This document shows, in pieces, positions 25,890 to 32,914 of a DNA stretch of 42,448 nt (within the stretch, counting starts at the first letter, position 1; each line of letters starts with the position of its first letter). The notes beneath the pieces were generated by a model. The model was not told where the DNA came from. It worked only from the letters and a program-made list of their open reading frames with translations, and searched no databases. Source of the stretch: a virus; the IMG/VR virus record IMGVR_UViG_3300022744_000937, positions 1 through 42,448 of that record; one strand, written 5' to 3'. A program made the translations under genes and the position numbers.

Positions 25890-27311
25890 CTATGCGGCAA
25901 CGACCGCAATCGGAAACGCTTTTCGGACCTGCAGGATAGGAAGCACGACCTGCATGTCCCCGCCAGACTCCACAAACGCAAGACTGATGACGTCAATCAC
26001 GTTCTGTCGTGACGAACGAATAGCATCAGCCTCAATCCGGGTCAAGATCAGCCCTTGGGTCTGGTAGTACAGCGCTGCGGCCATGACCGCCAGGTTGTGC
26101 GCGAACGAGTTGTCGCAGGCTGCGCCCCAGTAAGCGTCTTCCAGAAACAGGCAGGCCCCTTTGCAAAGTTGCACCACTGGGCAACGCGGGCATTCGATTC
26201 GGGTGCTGAAGTGGTACGCCGTATTCAGCGCGATGTCGTCAAATTGCTCAACGTGACCGATCCTGTGATGTGTCGAAGCGCTCATGTTCTGGCAGGTCGT
26301 GACATTACCTTTCATGTCCACAGCAATCGAATCATCCCGGTCCATTCCGCACTTTTGACCCAAAGATTTCAGTGGTCTGGACTGTGCCTGCGCCCGCATG
26401 AACTCGTCGACTTTGTCGCGCATCGTCCCCACCGACATGCCAGCACCTGTCACCAGTTCCCAGAACATCTGGTGGCGATATCGATCGAGATCAGTACCTT
26501 CCAGCGTCAACGATAGACCTCCATGGTCATAGGGCAGCATCACTTCCTCGGTGGCCAGCACAATGGCCTGCACTGGCAGATCGAGCTTTTCAGCGAAAAA
26601 CTGCCGAACTGCCTTGAGGGATTGGTTGTGTCGGTGCAGAACCGTGTTGAAACTCATCCGATCCAGCGGCATGCGCCTGGATACCCATCGCTTGATCTGG
26701 ACAAGCTTTTCAGGATCAGCCAATGGATCCGGGCCACGGTATGACTGAGCAGGTCCGTCATGAGACAAGCCAATCCCGATATCCAACGCTTCCACCCAAG
26801 CCAGTTTTTCATCATCGAATAACGATCCGTTCGTCACGATCGACAACTGAGCATTGGGGTAGCGGCGTTTGACTTCTTCACCCAGGGGCTTGAGCAATTT
26901 CCAGTAAACAAAGGGCTCTCCACCCCAGAACTCGATCTTGACGCCAGCACCCCTGCCATCCTCTCCTCCAGCGAACCATCCCTCGAGTTGCTGCATGAAA
27001 GGCTGAACATCGTCCGGGTGCCCGTCAAGGTCATGGGGCTGGTGCGCCTGTGAGCAGTATTGGCATGCGTAATTGCATTTGAGGCCCAGCTGCAGCTTGA
27101 GATGACGAATGGCCCTTGATTTTCCGGCCGGATTGGAGGGGTGATGCAAATGCCAAAAGGGCTGCCACTGCATGCCCTCCTGGCGAGCAAATGCCTGTGG
27201 CAATGGCAAAGGCTCTCCAGTGTCTTTCCAGACCAGGCTGGAGTCCTCAGGGTTGTAGACGGCCTGTCGCTCAAACCCGTTTTTGCCATTGATGGTGAGT
27301 GTGAATTTCAT
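25890..27311 (-). CDS. Radical SAM/SPASM peptide-modifying enzyme
   Basis: This 473-aa protein has the radical SAM cluster motif C79-x3-C83-x2-C86 (CNYACQYC) in a core with IEFWGGEP, SIVTNGS and GIGLSHDGP segments. The C-terminus carries a complete seven-cysteine SPASM pattern, C-x13-G-x4-C, then C-x2-C-x5-C-x3-C, then C. This matches anaerobic sulfatase-maturing enzymes and RiPP maturases, which hold two extra Fe-S clusters and modify side chains of proteins or peptides. The start at 27311 overlaps the preceding 69-aa gene (ATGA). A family member in a phage late operon is unexpected. Its likely substrate is the Cys/Asn tail of the fibre protein encoded upstream, which is inference. Confidence 0.93.
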   Translation of the reverse strand: MKFTLTINGKNGFERQAVYNPEDSSLVWKDTGEPLPLPQAFARQEGMQWQPFWHLHHPSNPAGKSRAIRHLKLQLGLKCNYACQYCSQAHQPHDLDGHPDDVQPFMQQLEGWFAGGEDGRGAGVKIEFWGGEPFVYWKLLKPLGEEVKRRYPNAQLSIVTNGSLFDDEKLAWVEALDIGIGLSHDGPAQSYRGPDPLADPEKLVQIKRWVSRRMPLDRMSFNTVLHRHNQSLKAVRQFFAEKLDLPVQAIVLATEEVMLPYDHGGLSLTLEGTDLDRYRHQMFWELVTGAGMSVGTMRDKVDEFMRAQAQSRPLKSLGQKCGMDRDDSIAVDMKGNVTTCQNMSASTHHRIGHVEQFDDIALNTAYHFSTRIECPRCPVVQLCKGACLFLEDAYWGAACDNSFAHNLAVMAAALYYQTQGLILTRIEADAIRSSRQNVIDVISLAFVESGGDMQVVLPILQVRKAFPIAVVAA

Positions 27312-27517
27312 GACAAAGATTCCTCGAATGCGATGGGGTATGCCTCTCGGCAAAGCTTTGCCGGATCAGCACCCGGCATCGTTTGGATGTTGAAGACATG
27401 ACGGCCAGAAGCTTTGCCGTCGGGATTGGTGACCAACACAGTCATGCGCAGGTTGCTGTCGTCCACACGGACCACATCTACCTCGTAACCTGGACGGGTA
27501 TGTAAATTCAAAGACAC
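27308..27517 (-). CDS. 69-aa protein coupled to the radical SAM gene
   Basis: This small protein starts with GTG at 27517, preceded by a very strong AGGAGG site and overlapping the end of the oxygenase gene before it. It ends in an ATGA overlap with the radical SAM gene. It looks beta-strand rich with one Cys and no membrane segment. The coupling suggests equal amounts with the maturase. A role as an adaptor or recognition partner is possible, but I see no RRE/PqqD signature. Confidence 0.7.
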   Translation of the reverse strand: MSLNLHTRPGYEVDVVRVDDSNLRMTVLVTNPDGKASGRHVFNIQTMPGADPAKLCREAYPIAFEESLS

Positions 27518-28191
27518 GGCGCCCCTCCTCTGAGCTCGGTGTACAGATCGCTGTAGTTGTGAGAGGCGACCCGAAGGGTCACCACAAGAAGGGTTCGCTC
27601 ACCCTGGGCATTGAAAGGGTTGGTTTCATGCCAGATGCGCGATGGATGCAGTACCACCAGACCGGGAAAGGTTTCGATGTAGCGAACCTTCTCCCAAAAT
27701 GGAAACCCCGCCATTGGGCGGGGGTCCTGCAAGATAAGTTCACCGTCACCGACGGTCCAGCTGCGTTGATCCGGTGGACTTCGTCCTTGCCCGCAATCCA
27801 GATACAGACACAGGACATGGTCACAGGTGTGGTGGTAGTGCGGCTGAGCCCGCATGCCAGGCTGGTAATGCACAGGAATGCATCTAGCCTCGATTTTTAG
27901 CTCCTGGGCATTGCGCACACCATGTGCTTCGAGCAGGTAATTGCGGTAGGTACTCTCCACCCAGAGCTTCCATGGATGCCAGACTGCCGGTGCATGCATC
28001 TCATGATGAGCATGAAACAGATTGAGCTGGACCCTCAGCCTGACGTCCACATCGGGCAAGCCGTGCACGGGTGGATTGGTCTGATGGTCACGAAATCTTT
28101 CGACCGTGTAGCGCCGAAGTTCATCCATTTCAGATGGAGTCCAGGGCGCCGTGTCCTTGAGTACTGGCGTTGGCCAGAGGTATTCGATCAT
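27508..28191 (-). CDS. 2OG-Fe(II) oxygenase-like protein 1
   Basis: This 227-aa protein resembles the putative 2OG-Fe(II) oxygenase family (PF13759-like). A His-rich strand, PHYHHTCDHV (residues 117-126), should supply iron ligands. The distal His188 is in RIWHETNP and the 2-oxoglutarate-binding Arg199 in GERTLLVV. The first ligand pair is not a textbook HxD, so activity is less certain than for the next two. The start at 28191 has GAGGTGG upstream and overlaps the previous stop (ATGA). It would hydroxylate a protein side chain using 2-oxoglutarate and oxygen. Confidence 0.75.
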   Translation of the reverse strand: MIEYLWPTPVLKDTAPWTPSEMDELRRYTVERFRDHQTNPPVHGLPDVDVRLRVQLNLFHAHHEMHAPAVWHPWKLWVESTYRNYLLEAHGVRNAQELKIEARCIPVHYQPGMRAQPHYHHTCDHVLCLYLDCGQGRSPPDQRSWTVGDGELILQDPRPMAGFPFWEKVRYIETFPGLVVLHPSRIWHETNPFNAQGERTLLVVTLRVASHNYSDLYTELRGGAPCL

Positions 28192-28766
28192 GGCGCCACC
28201 TCTGAACCAAACGCCACCGCGATACGCAAGGCGTTGCAATAACGGGAGATCGGACGGACAGCATGGCGCATGCAGCCATTGATCTGGACCATCCGATTGG
28301 GTTTGACTATGGTTGCCGCCTGGATTTCATCCAGATCGTCCAACACCACCAAATCCCCTCCCCAATCCGCGCTCCACTCGGCTACCGGGTACCAGATCAC
28401 GGATCTTGCCGTGTTCTGAAACTCAGTTGGGAAGTCCCTGTGCAGCGAAGCCTCATCTCCGAACGCTTGCACATTGACCCACAGGCGCGTGATCTCTGCG
28501 TTGGGAAAGAACTGCTCTTTGACCTGCAGGGCCACTCGGGCCAGTGGTCCCCCCTGGGCCACAAACGCATCAAAAGTATGTTCTGGCTGCCACGCACCTG
28601 CGTCATAGTGGTGGTTGTGCTTTCCTGGCAGCACAAAATTTCGGTGCCAAAACACCCCAGGAGCCTTGGCATGCGCTTTCCAGCCAAACACCAGGTTCTG
28701 GCTCAACAGCCACTGGCGGCATTCAGCGGTCAGCTCGGGCTCAATCAAGCCGTCAACGATTTGCAT
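28188..28766 (-). CDS. 2OG-Fe(II) oxygenase-like protein 2 (prolyl-hydroxylase type)
   Basis: This 192-aa protein has the double-stranded beta-helix pattern of prolyl 4-hydroxylase-like oxygenases. The iron-binding triad is HRD (His109, Asp111) with His168 in MRHAV, and a following Arg (171 or 175) could bind 2-oxoglutarate. NVQAFGDEASLHRDF and WGGDLVVLDD are typical segments. It overlaps the third oxygenase gene by 14 bases and the first by 4. The likely role is hydroxylation of a structural protein encoded in the same operon. Confidence 0.85.
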   Translation of the reverse strand: MQIVDGLIEPELTAECRQWLLSQNLVFGWKAHAKAPGVFWHRNFVLPGKHNHHYDAGAWQPEHTFDAFVAQGGPLARVALQVKEQFFPNAEITRLWVNVQAFGDEASLHRDFPTEFQNTARSVIWYPVAEWSADWGGDLVVLDDLDEIQAATIVKPNRMVQINGCMRHAVRPISRYCNALRIAVAFGSEVAP

Positions 28767-29352
28767 GGGCTTGTCCCTTCAATGCCTGAACCCGGAACTC
28801 AAAATGGACCTCCACACTCGGCCGGGTACCGTTGTAGGGGTGGGAATGGTGCGCCAGGTAGCTCGGGAAAATCACCAGCAGGCCGGGGTACGGATGGATG
28901 ATTTCCGAGCGCCAGCCTTCCCAGGGCAATTTGCGGCTACCGTAAGCGCCGCTGGGGTTGACCAGCACAAAAGCGCCGGAGTAGTCCTGGCGAGAAGGAT
29001 CTGGCCGAGCATTTCCGTCAATCCAATACACCGCCGAGAGATCGGTGTCTTCGGCATGCAGCGGAATGAACTGACCAGGCTGAGTAATGACCTCTCGAGC
29101 GGTTTGCCACACGGGTTCACACTGGTAGGCGTGCCCAATGGCTTTACGAACCTGATTGACCAGGGGTCTGAAGACGTCACAGCAGCTTTCATGATCGATC
29201 AGAGACTGACGGCTTTTACGCGCCCAGGGCTGCCCATCCCGATTGAGCCGCTGATGAAAATCCATTGCCCCTTTGAGCATCTGATCACGCAGGCCATCCT
29301 CAAAACTCAGTTGCCCTTGGTAGACCCGTGCAGAAAACAGTTCGCGAATCAT
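28753..29352 (-). CDS. 2OG-Fe(II) oxygenase-like protein 3
   Basis: This 199-aa protein is close to the putative 2OG-Fe(II) oxygenase family PF13759. Ligands are expected at His99 and Glu101 or Asp102 in PLHAEDTDLSAVYWI, and at His168/169 in SYLAHHSHPY, with Arg177 after it. The segment PGLLVIFPSYLAHH is characteristic. It overlaps the preceding beta-rich protein gene by ATGA. It is diverged from the other two oxygenases of the operon, so the three probably act on different residues or steps. Confidence 0.82.
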   Translation of the reverse strand: MIRELFSARVYQGQLSFEDGLRDQMLKGAMDFHQRLNRDGQPWARKSRQSLIDHESCCDVFRPLVNQVRKAIGHAYQCEPVWQTAREVITQPGQFIPLHAEDTDLSAVYWIDGNARPDPSRQDYSGAFVLVNPSGAYGSRKLPWEGWRSEIIHPYPGLLVIFPSYLAHHSHPYNGTRPSVEVHFEFRVQALKGQAHANR

Positions 29353-30155
29353 GAAAGGACCACCTGAGCATCGGCGCAGCCGGGGTAGAACTTGAAGCCT
29401 GCTTTCAATCGGACGGTGTCGCCTGCTTGAAGCCCCAGGGTCATGACGGTGACTGTGGTCAGCCCACCCTGCGTTCGGCGTCGACTGACGGGCAGATAGC
29501 CATTAACCGACTCCAGGTGAATTTCCGCATCACGGTTGCTGGGGTTGCCCAGGCCGTCGAGCATCTGAACAGTGAATTCGACTGGATCCCCCGCTATGAC
29601 ATTTGCGGGGGCAATCACCCGCAAGTCTGGAAACTCCATTTCCCTCACCTGAGCGGAGGACTGGTAATCGGTGTGTTCTACATCCGTGGACGCCACACCT
29701 TCAACCAGACATCCTCCAAGCGTGGGATGAAGGTTCACCGTCACGAAGCATTCATCAAAGCGGCTGTCCGCAAAGGGCACGTTAAATCCGGTCAGGAAGT
29801 TCCCGTTCCAGACATGCCCCGAAGCTTCTGGCGCTGTGAAACGCGTGGACAGGGTGTAGACATACAAGGGCAATGGGTCGATGAGCCGTTTTTCTGCCCA
29901 GCGGTAACCGGTCATGAAGGACTGTCGGTCGGACCACCCACGGTTGTTTCTCAGCTCACTATAGGCAAACAACTGCTCAGCAACCACCTGGTAAGTCACC
30001 CCCTCCACAGAGAAGTCAAAAGGCTGATCACTATCCGGACGGTGTCGCAAGCCAAAGCGCATGAGCACCTGCTCAGTCGCCTGGTCCACTTTGAGGTGAA
30101 TGGCGTAATCCAGCGCAGTCGAGAGCTTGCCCGCGCGCACAAGAAAGACTTTCAT
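29349..30155 (-). CDS. Beta-rich phage protein following the tail fibre
   Basis: This 268-aa protein is of unknown family. The N-terminal 170 residues contain YRWAEKRLIDPLPLYVYTLS and look like a globular structural domain. The C-terminal 90 residues resemble an Ig-like/invasin-type beta-sandwich (VIAPANVIAGDPVEFTVQML). The start at 30155 is 9 bases after the fibre stop, with an AGGA site. It may be a fibre-associated structural protein, a fibre chaperone, or another substrate of the modification enzymes. Confidence 0.65.
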   Translation of the reverse strand: MKVFLVRAGKLSTALDYAIHLKVDQATEQVLMRFGLRHRPDSDQPFDFSVEGVTYQVVAEQLFAYSELRNNRGWSDRQSFMTGYRWAEKRLIDPLPLYVYTLSTRFTAPEASGHVWNGNFLTGFNVPFADSRFDECFVTVNLHPTLGGCLVEGVASTDVEHTDYQSSAQVREMEFPDLRVIAPANVIAGDPVEFTVQMLDGLGNPSNRDAEIHLESVNGYLPVSRRRTQGGLTTVTVMTLGLQAGDTVRLKAGFKFYPGCADAQVVLS

Positions 30156-30164
30156 GGTGATCCT

Positions 30165-31175
30165 TCAGCAACAACCGCAGCAGGCACAGTTGCAATTGCA
30201 GTTCGTTCGACAGTTGAAAGCCGTGTTGCCGCAGTTGCAGTTGGTGTAGCTGCCACAGTTGCAGTTGCAATTGCAGGCTCGGTACCAGCGGTGGTATTCA
30301 CCTCCACCGATCTCGTCTTGGGCCAGGTAGTAACCGTCGTAGTTGTAGCCTGTGCTGGGTACAGCGTTGTAGGCATAGGTTGTTCCCCCTGCACCGTCGT
30401 ATTGGCCAGTGTTAGCGCAGTAGTTAAATCCCAGGCCCCACGTCCACCAGCTGGTATTGGAAGGTTTCCAGTACGTATTGCCTGCGCAGTTGCCGGTCGG
30501 CAAGATTCCGTTGCAGTTGCCCGCCAGGTCGTCGTAGTACTGGTTGCTGCGCCCCATCTCGCCAATATCCTGACCATCGTTCATGCGATAGCCAGTGTTG
30601 CGAGCGTTATCAGCCGCACCGGATTGCGAGGAATAGATCACCGCACCACTGCCCATATACAGATGACCTGTCATCGTGTCACCGGATTTGGCCAATCGAC
30701 TGGACAAATCGATCGGTACGGTGGCATTACCAGAGGCATCCGGTGCGTTGCCATTGACTGAGCGCACAAAGGCCGTGGAGTCATAGCCATCGAGCTTGTC
30801 AGCGTCCGCTGCCTTGGCCGTGATGCCCAGATATGCCGCGTTGTGGTTGTGGCCCAGCGCTGCATACGCCGCATCGTGGTTGTGCCCACTGAGTGCAAAA
30901 CCAGTGGAATCGATGCCGTCCAGCAGGTCAGCATTGGCCACCTTGCCCAAGGTGGCTGAGAGGTCAATGACCATCTTCCACGTGACGGGACTGACCACGG
31001 TCAGGATGTAGAGCTTTTGCTCATCGGTCCTGAAACACGGCATGCCTTGCTGCAGATTCACAGTCGGAAACGCCGTTCCGCTGGAGAGCGAAAGCGCCGT
31101 CTTGTCGTTGTTCAGGATCTGCGACAGCGAGTCCGAGAGCGTCGTCGTGGATGGGATTTCGGTGTAGTTTTGCAT
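30165..31175 (-). CDS. Tail-fibre-like protein with Cys/Asn-rich C-terminal array
   Basis: This 336-aa protein has an N-terminal attachment-like domain. Phage-fibre repeats follow (GHNH at residues 97-100 and 108-111, then LDGYDSTAF and SGDTMTGHLYM), as in many siphophage side or tip fibres. Residues 205-300 form a Gly/Tyr/Trp/Asn-rich region containing Cys221, Cys230 and Cys253, two of them in Asn-Cys pairs. Residues 301-336 are almost only Cys, Asn and Gly: 14 Cys and 10 Asn, mostly alternating, ending CCGCC. Such a tail is not part of any fibre family I know. It heads the operon with the oxygenases and the radical SAM/SPASM enzyme, and is the obvious candidate substrate. Confidence 0.88.
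   Translation of the reverse strand: MQNYTEIPSTTTLSDSLSQILNNDKTALSLSSGTAFPTVNLQQGMPCFRTDEQKLYILTVVSPVTWKMVIDLSATLGKVANADLLDGIDSTGFALSGHNHDAAYAALGHNHNAAYLGITAKAADADKLDGYDSTAFVRSVNGNAPDASGNATVPIDLSSRLAKSGDTMTGHLYMGSGAVIYSSQSGAADNARNTGYRMNDGQDIGEMGRSNQYYDDLAGNCNGILPTGNCAGNTYWKPSNTSWWTWGLGFNYCANTGQYDGAGGTTYAYNAVPSTGYNYDGYYLAQDEIGGGEYHRWYRACNCNCNCGSYTNCNCGNTAFNCRTNCNCNCACCGCC
30168..30275 (-). repeat. Cys-Asn codon array at the end of the fibre gene
   Basis: The 36 codons before the stop are dominated by TGC-AAC/AAT hexamers, arranged in three blocks: CNCNCNC, NCNC and NCNCNC, with a CACCGCC-type Cys/Gly end. The two longer blocks are near-identical at DNA level (runs of CAGTTGCAATTGCAG on the plus strand). 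The array could grow or shrink by slippage or recombination without frameshift. Confidence 0.9.
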
Positions 31176-31186
31176 TCAGTACCCTT

Positions 31187-32377
31187 TCAATACCCCTGGG
31201 CAACCCAAGAAATGGCTCCCGTCACGCGGGCGCCAGAGGTGTTTTCCAAAATGGCGGTGAAGCCTGCGGTGGTGACCGTTCCAAGAATTCGAGGAATGGC
31301 CACGGTGGTACCGCCCTTGAAGGTCAGCGTGACCTCCGGCGAGACCCGGAAAGTCCGCACAAAAACGACCGCTACGCCACTGGACGCGGTGACCACCTGC
31401 GCCGTGCCTCGATCGAACACATCGGGCACGTCCACAGTTACCCGCAGGCCATCGATGTAGCCTCGGTCTGCATTGCTTGAAGTCAGGATTGCCCTGAAAA
31501 GCGCCCGCTGGTAGGTGTAGTCGCCCTGGATGAAGTCCCGGAAGTTGGTGTAACCGGGTGGATGACCAGACTCCAGGATGTCCATGAAGTCCTGCTCGGT
31601 GATCTCGGTGTTGGCAACAATCATGTCGCTGATCACCCCATTGGCCCGGCGCCGGTACTGCTCGGCAAGACCAAAGGCCTCGCTGAGCTTCAAAATCTGT
31701 GCGCGCCTGATCGCCTCGCCAATGGCAAAGCCTTCGTTGATGGCACGGCGATACGCGACCGTTCGGCCCAGCGCTTCGGCCAGACTGAATGCCGCGGAGA
31801 TTTGCTTGACCTGCGACTTGACCAGTGCATCGCTCAGCCTGAAGTTTTCAGCCTGTGGCTTGGTCATCCCCTTGGAAGGCTTCTCGGAAAAACTCAGGCT
31901 CTCGGATACCCGCAGGATGAACGCAATGAGGTCCGTATAGGTCTCAGCCAGCGCCAGCGTCTCGTATTTGCGCAATACCAACTGCCGTGCCAGTCCCTCC
32001 CCCACCTGAAACGTCTCGAAGACGGCTTTGGTGCCCGTGCGAGCGTACTTTTCCGTGAACGTCAGGGACTCAACGAAACGCAGCACAAAGGCAATCAGGT
32101 CGGTGTAGGTCTCGACAAAGTTCAGGTTCTCGTACTTGTTGAGTGCCAAAGCCCGGCTGGATTTATCCGAGAAGGTCAGGCTCTCGGAATTGCTCTTGAT
32201 GCCCAATTTCTGAACCAACTCGGCAAAACTCAGGTCAGTGGCCACGGTCAGGGCGTAGACCGCCGGGTAGGCCGTTGTCCAGTTCTTGCCTGCCGTAGCG
32301 CTGCCCCAGGAAAACTTGCCGGAAATCCAGGTGTAGTTGGCCCCCGGCGAGCTGGAGACGTTGACGGTCTCGGCCAT
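31187..32377 (-). CDS. Phage tail/fibre protein with ~19-residue tandem repeats
   Basis: This 396-aa structural protein begins with a small N-terminal domain containing ANYTWISGKFSWG. About ten degenerate repeats of 18-20 residues (about residues 65-247) share the pattern E-x-[LF]-x-[FLV]-x-[ED]. A C-terminal domain follows with a beta-sandwich-like end. The repeats suggest an extended rod. It lies between the small structural protein after J and the Cys/Asn fibre, and the next gene starts 11 bases downstream, so it is probably part of the same tail tip or fibre assembly. Confidence 0.75.
   Translation of the reverse strand: MAETVNVSSSPGANYTWISGKFSWGSATAGKNWTTAYPAVYALTVATDLSFAELVQKLGIKSNSESLTFSDKSSRALALNKYENLNFVETYTDLIAFVLRFVESLTFTEKYARTGTKAVFETFQVGEGLARQLVLRKYETLALAETYTDLIAFILRVSESLSFSEKPSKGMTKPQAENFRLSDALVKSQVKQISAAFSLAEALGRTVAYRRAINEGFAIGEAIRRAQILKLSEAFGLAEQYRRRANGVISDMIVANTEITEQDFMDILESGHPPGYTNFRDFIQGDYTYQRALFRAILTSSNADRGYIDGLRVTVDVPDVFDRGTAQVVTASSGVAVVFVRTFRVSPEVTLTFKGGTTVAIPRILGTVTTAGFTAILENTSGARVTGAISWVAQGY
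31637..32185 (-). repeat. Tandem protein repeats in the tail protein
   Basis: About ten units can be aligned, for example ESLTFTEKYARTG, ETLALAETYTDLIAF, ESLSFSEKPSKG and SEAFGLAEQYRRR. Two longer blocks (residues 81-110 and 137-166) are strongly similar with a period of 56 residues, indicating duplication of a three-unit block. They encode a likely fibrous shaft. Confidence 0.75.
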
Positions 32378-32390
32378 ATCAGGTGCCCGA

Positions 32391-32837
32391 TCAGCTCATG
32401 GTGAAGGTGAAAACAGCCGTCAGACTGTCGTCCACGCCTTTGTTCACCACCGGGAAAACGACCCGATCGAACATGGCGCCAGCCGAGGCTGCATTGAAAA
32501 CGCCCGCCTCGGTGAGCGCACCAGTGGCATCACCCGCTGGATAACTAGCCGTGAAAGTGAACACCTTGGTGCCAGCCGTATGGGCATACGTGGCCGCATT
32601 GCGCTTGATTTCGGTGACCAGGGCCGTCTGAGTGGCGGCAGCGGTCGTGGAGCCAGTGCCCACCGCAATCCAGCCCATGACACCGGGACGGCTGGCCGAA
32701 TTGCCAATGGCATCGGCCACAAAGTCAAAGCCGCCATTGACGATGATGTTGTCTTTGTGCACCACCTCGACTTCGCCTGTGGGCTTGGCCAGCAGCAGCG
32801 TGATTGAGCCTTTGATGCTCATGCCTTCTTCAATCAT
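32391..32837 (-). CDS. Small phage structural protein after J
   Basis: This 148-aa protein starts at the ATG at 32837. An ATG at 32822 is also possible. A longer frame from a TTG at 32918 is rejected because it runs through the terminator at 32856-32893. The sequence is beta-rich with Ala/Thr/Gly segments (VGTGSTTAAATQTALV and LTEAGVFNAAS) typical of tail-tip or fibre base proteins. No precise family was recognised. Confidence 0.7.
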   Translation of the reverse strand: MIEEGMSIKGSITLLLAKPTGEVEVVHKDNIIVNGGFDFVADAIGNSASRPGVMGWIAVGTGSTTAAATQTALVTEIKRNAATYAHTAGTKVFTFTASYPAGDATGALTEAGVFNAASAGAMFDRVVFPVVNKGVDDSLTAVFTFTMS

Positions 32838-32855
32838 GGAGTTTTCCGTTTCTTC

Positions 32856-32893
32856 AAACAAAACGGGCGCTGCACCATTCGATGCAACGCCCG
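32856..32893 (-). terminator. Intrinsic terminator after the J gene
   Basis: On the minus strand CGGGCG-TTGCA and TGCAG-CGCCCG form a 10-bp stem with one mismatch and an 8-base loop, followed by TTTTGTTT. It lies 20-60 bases after the J stop. It would separate the core tail genes from the fibre genes, implying read-through by antitermination or a local promoter. Confidence 0.82.
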
Positions 32894-32914
32894 GGTTGGG
32901 GTTCTGGGTTACGT

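Noticed and set aside
30168-30275. Short tandem repeats as a CRISPR-like array
   Set aside because: The repeats are in-frame Cys-Asn codons at the end of a gene, with no spacers and no cas genes.
29427-30761. Open frame of 444 codons on the plus strand
   Set aside because: It is antisense to the fibre and beta-rich genes, and its Val/Ala-rich part is the reverse reading of the Cys-Asn codon array.
30840-30885. HNH motifs as a sign of an HNH endonuclease
   Set aside because: The HNH triplets are part of GHNH fibre repeats in a structural protein, with none of the spacing of an HNH nuclease.
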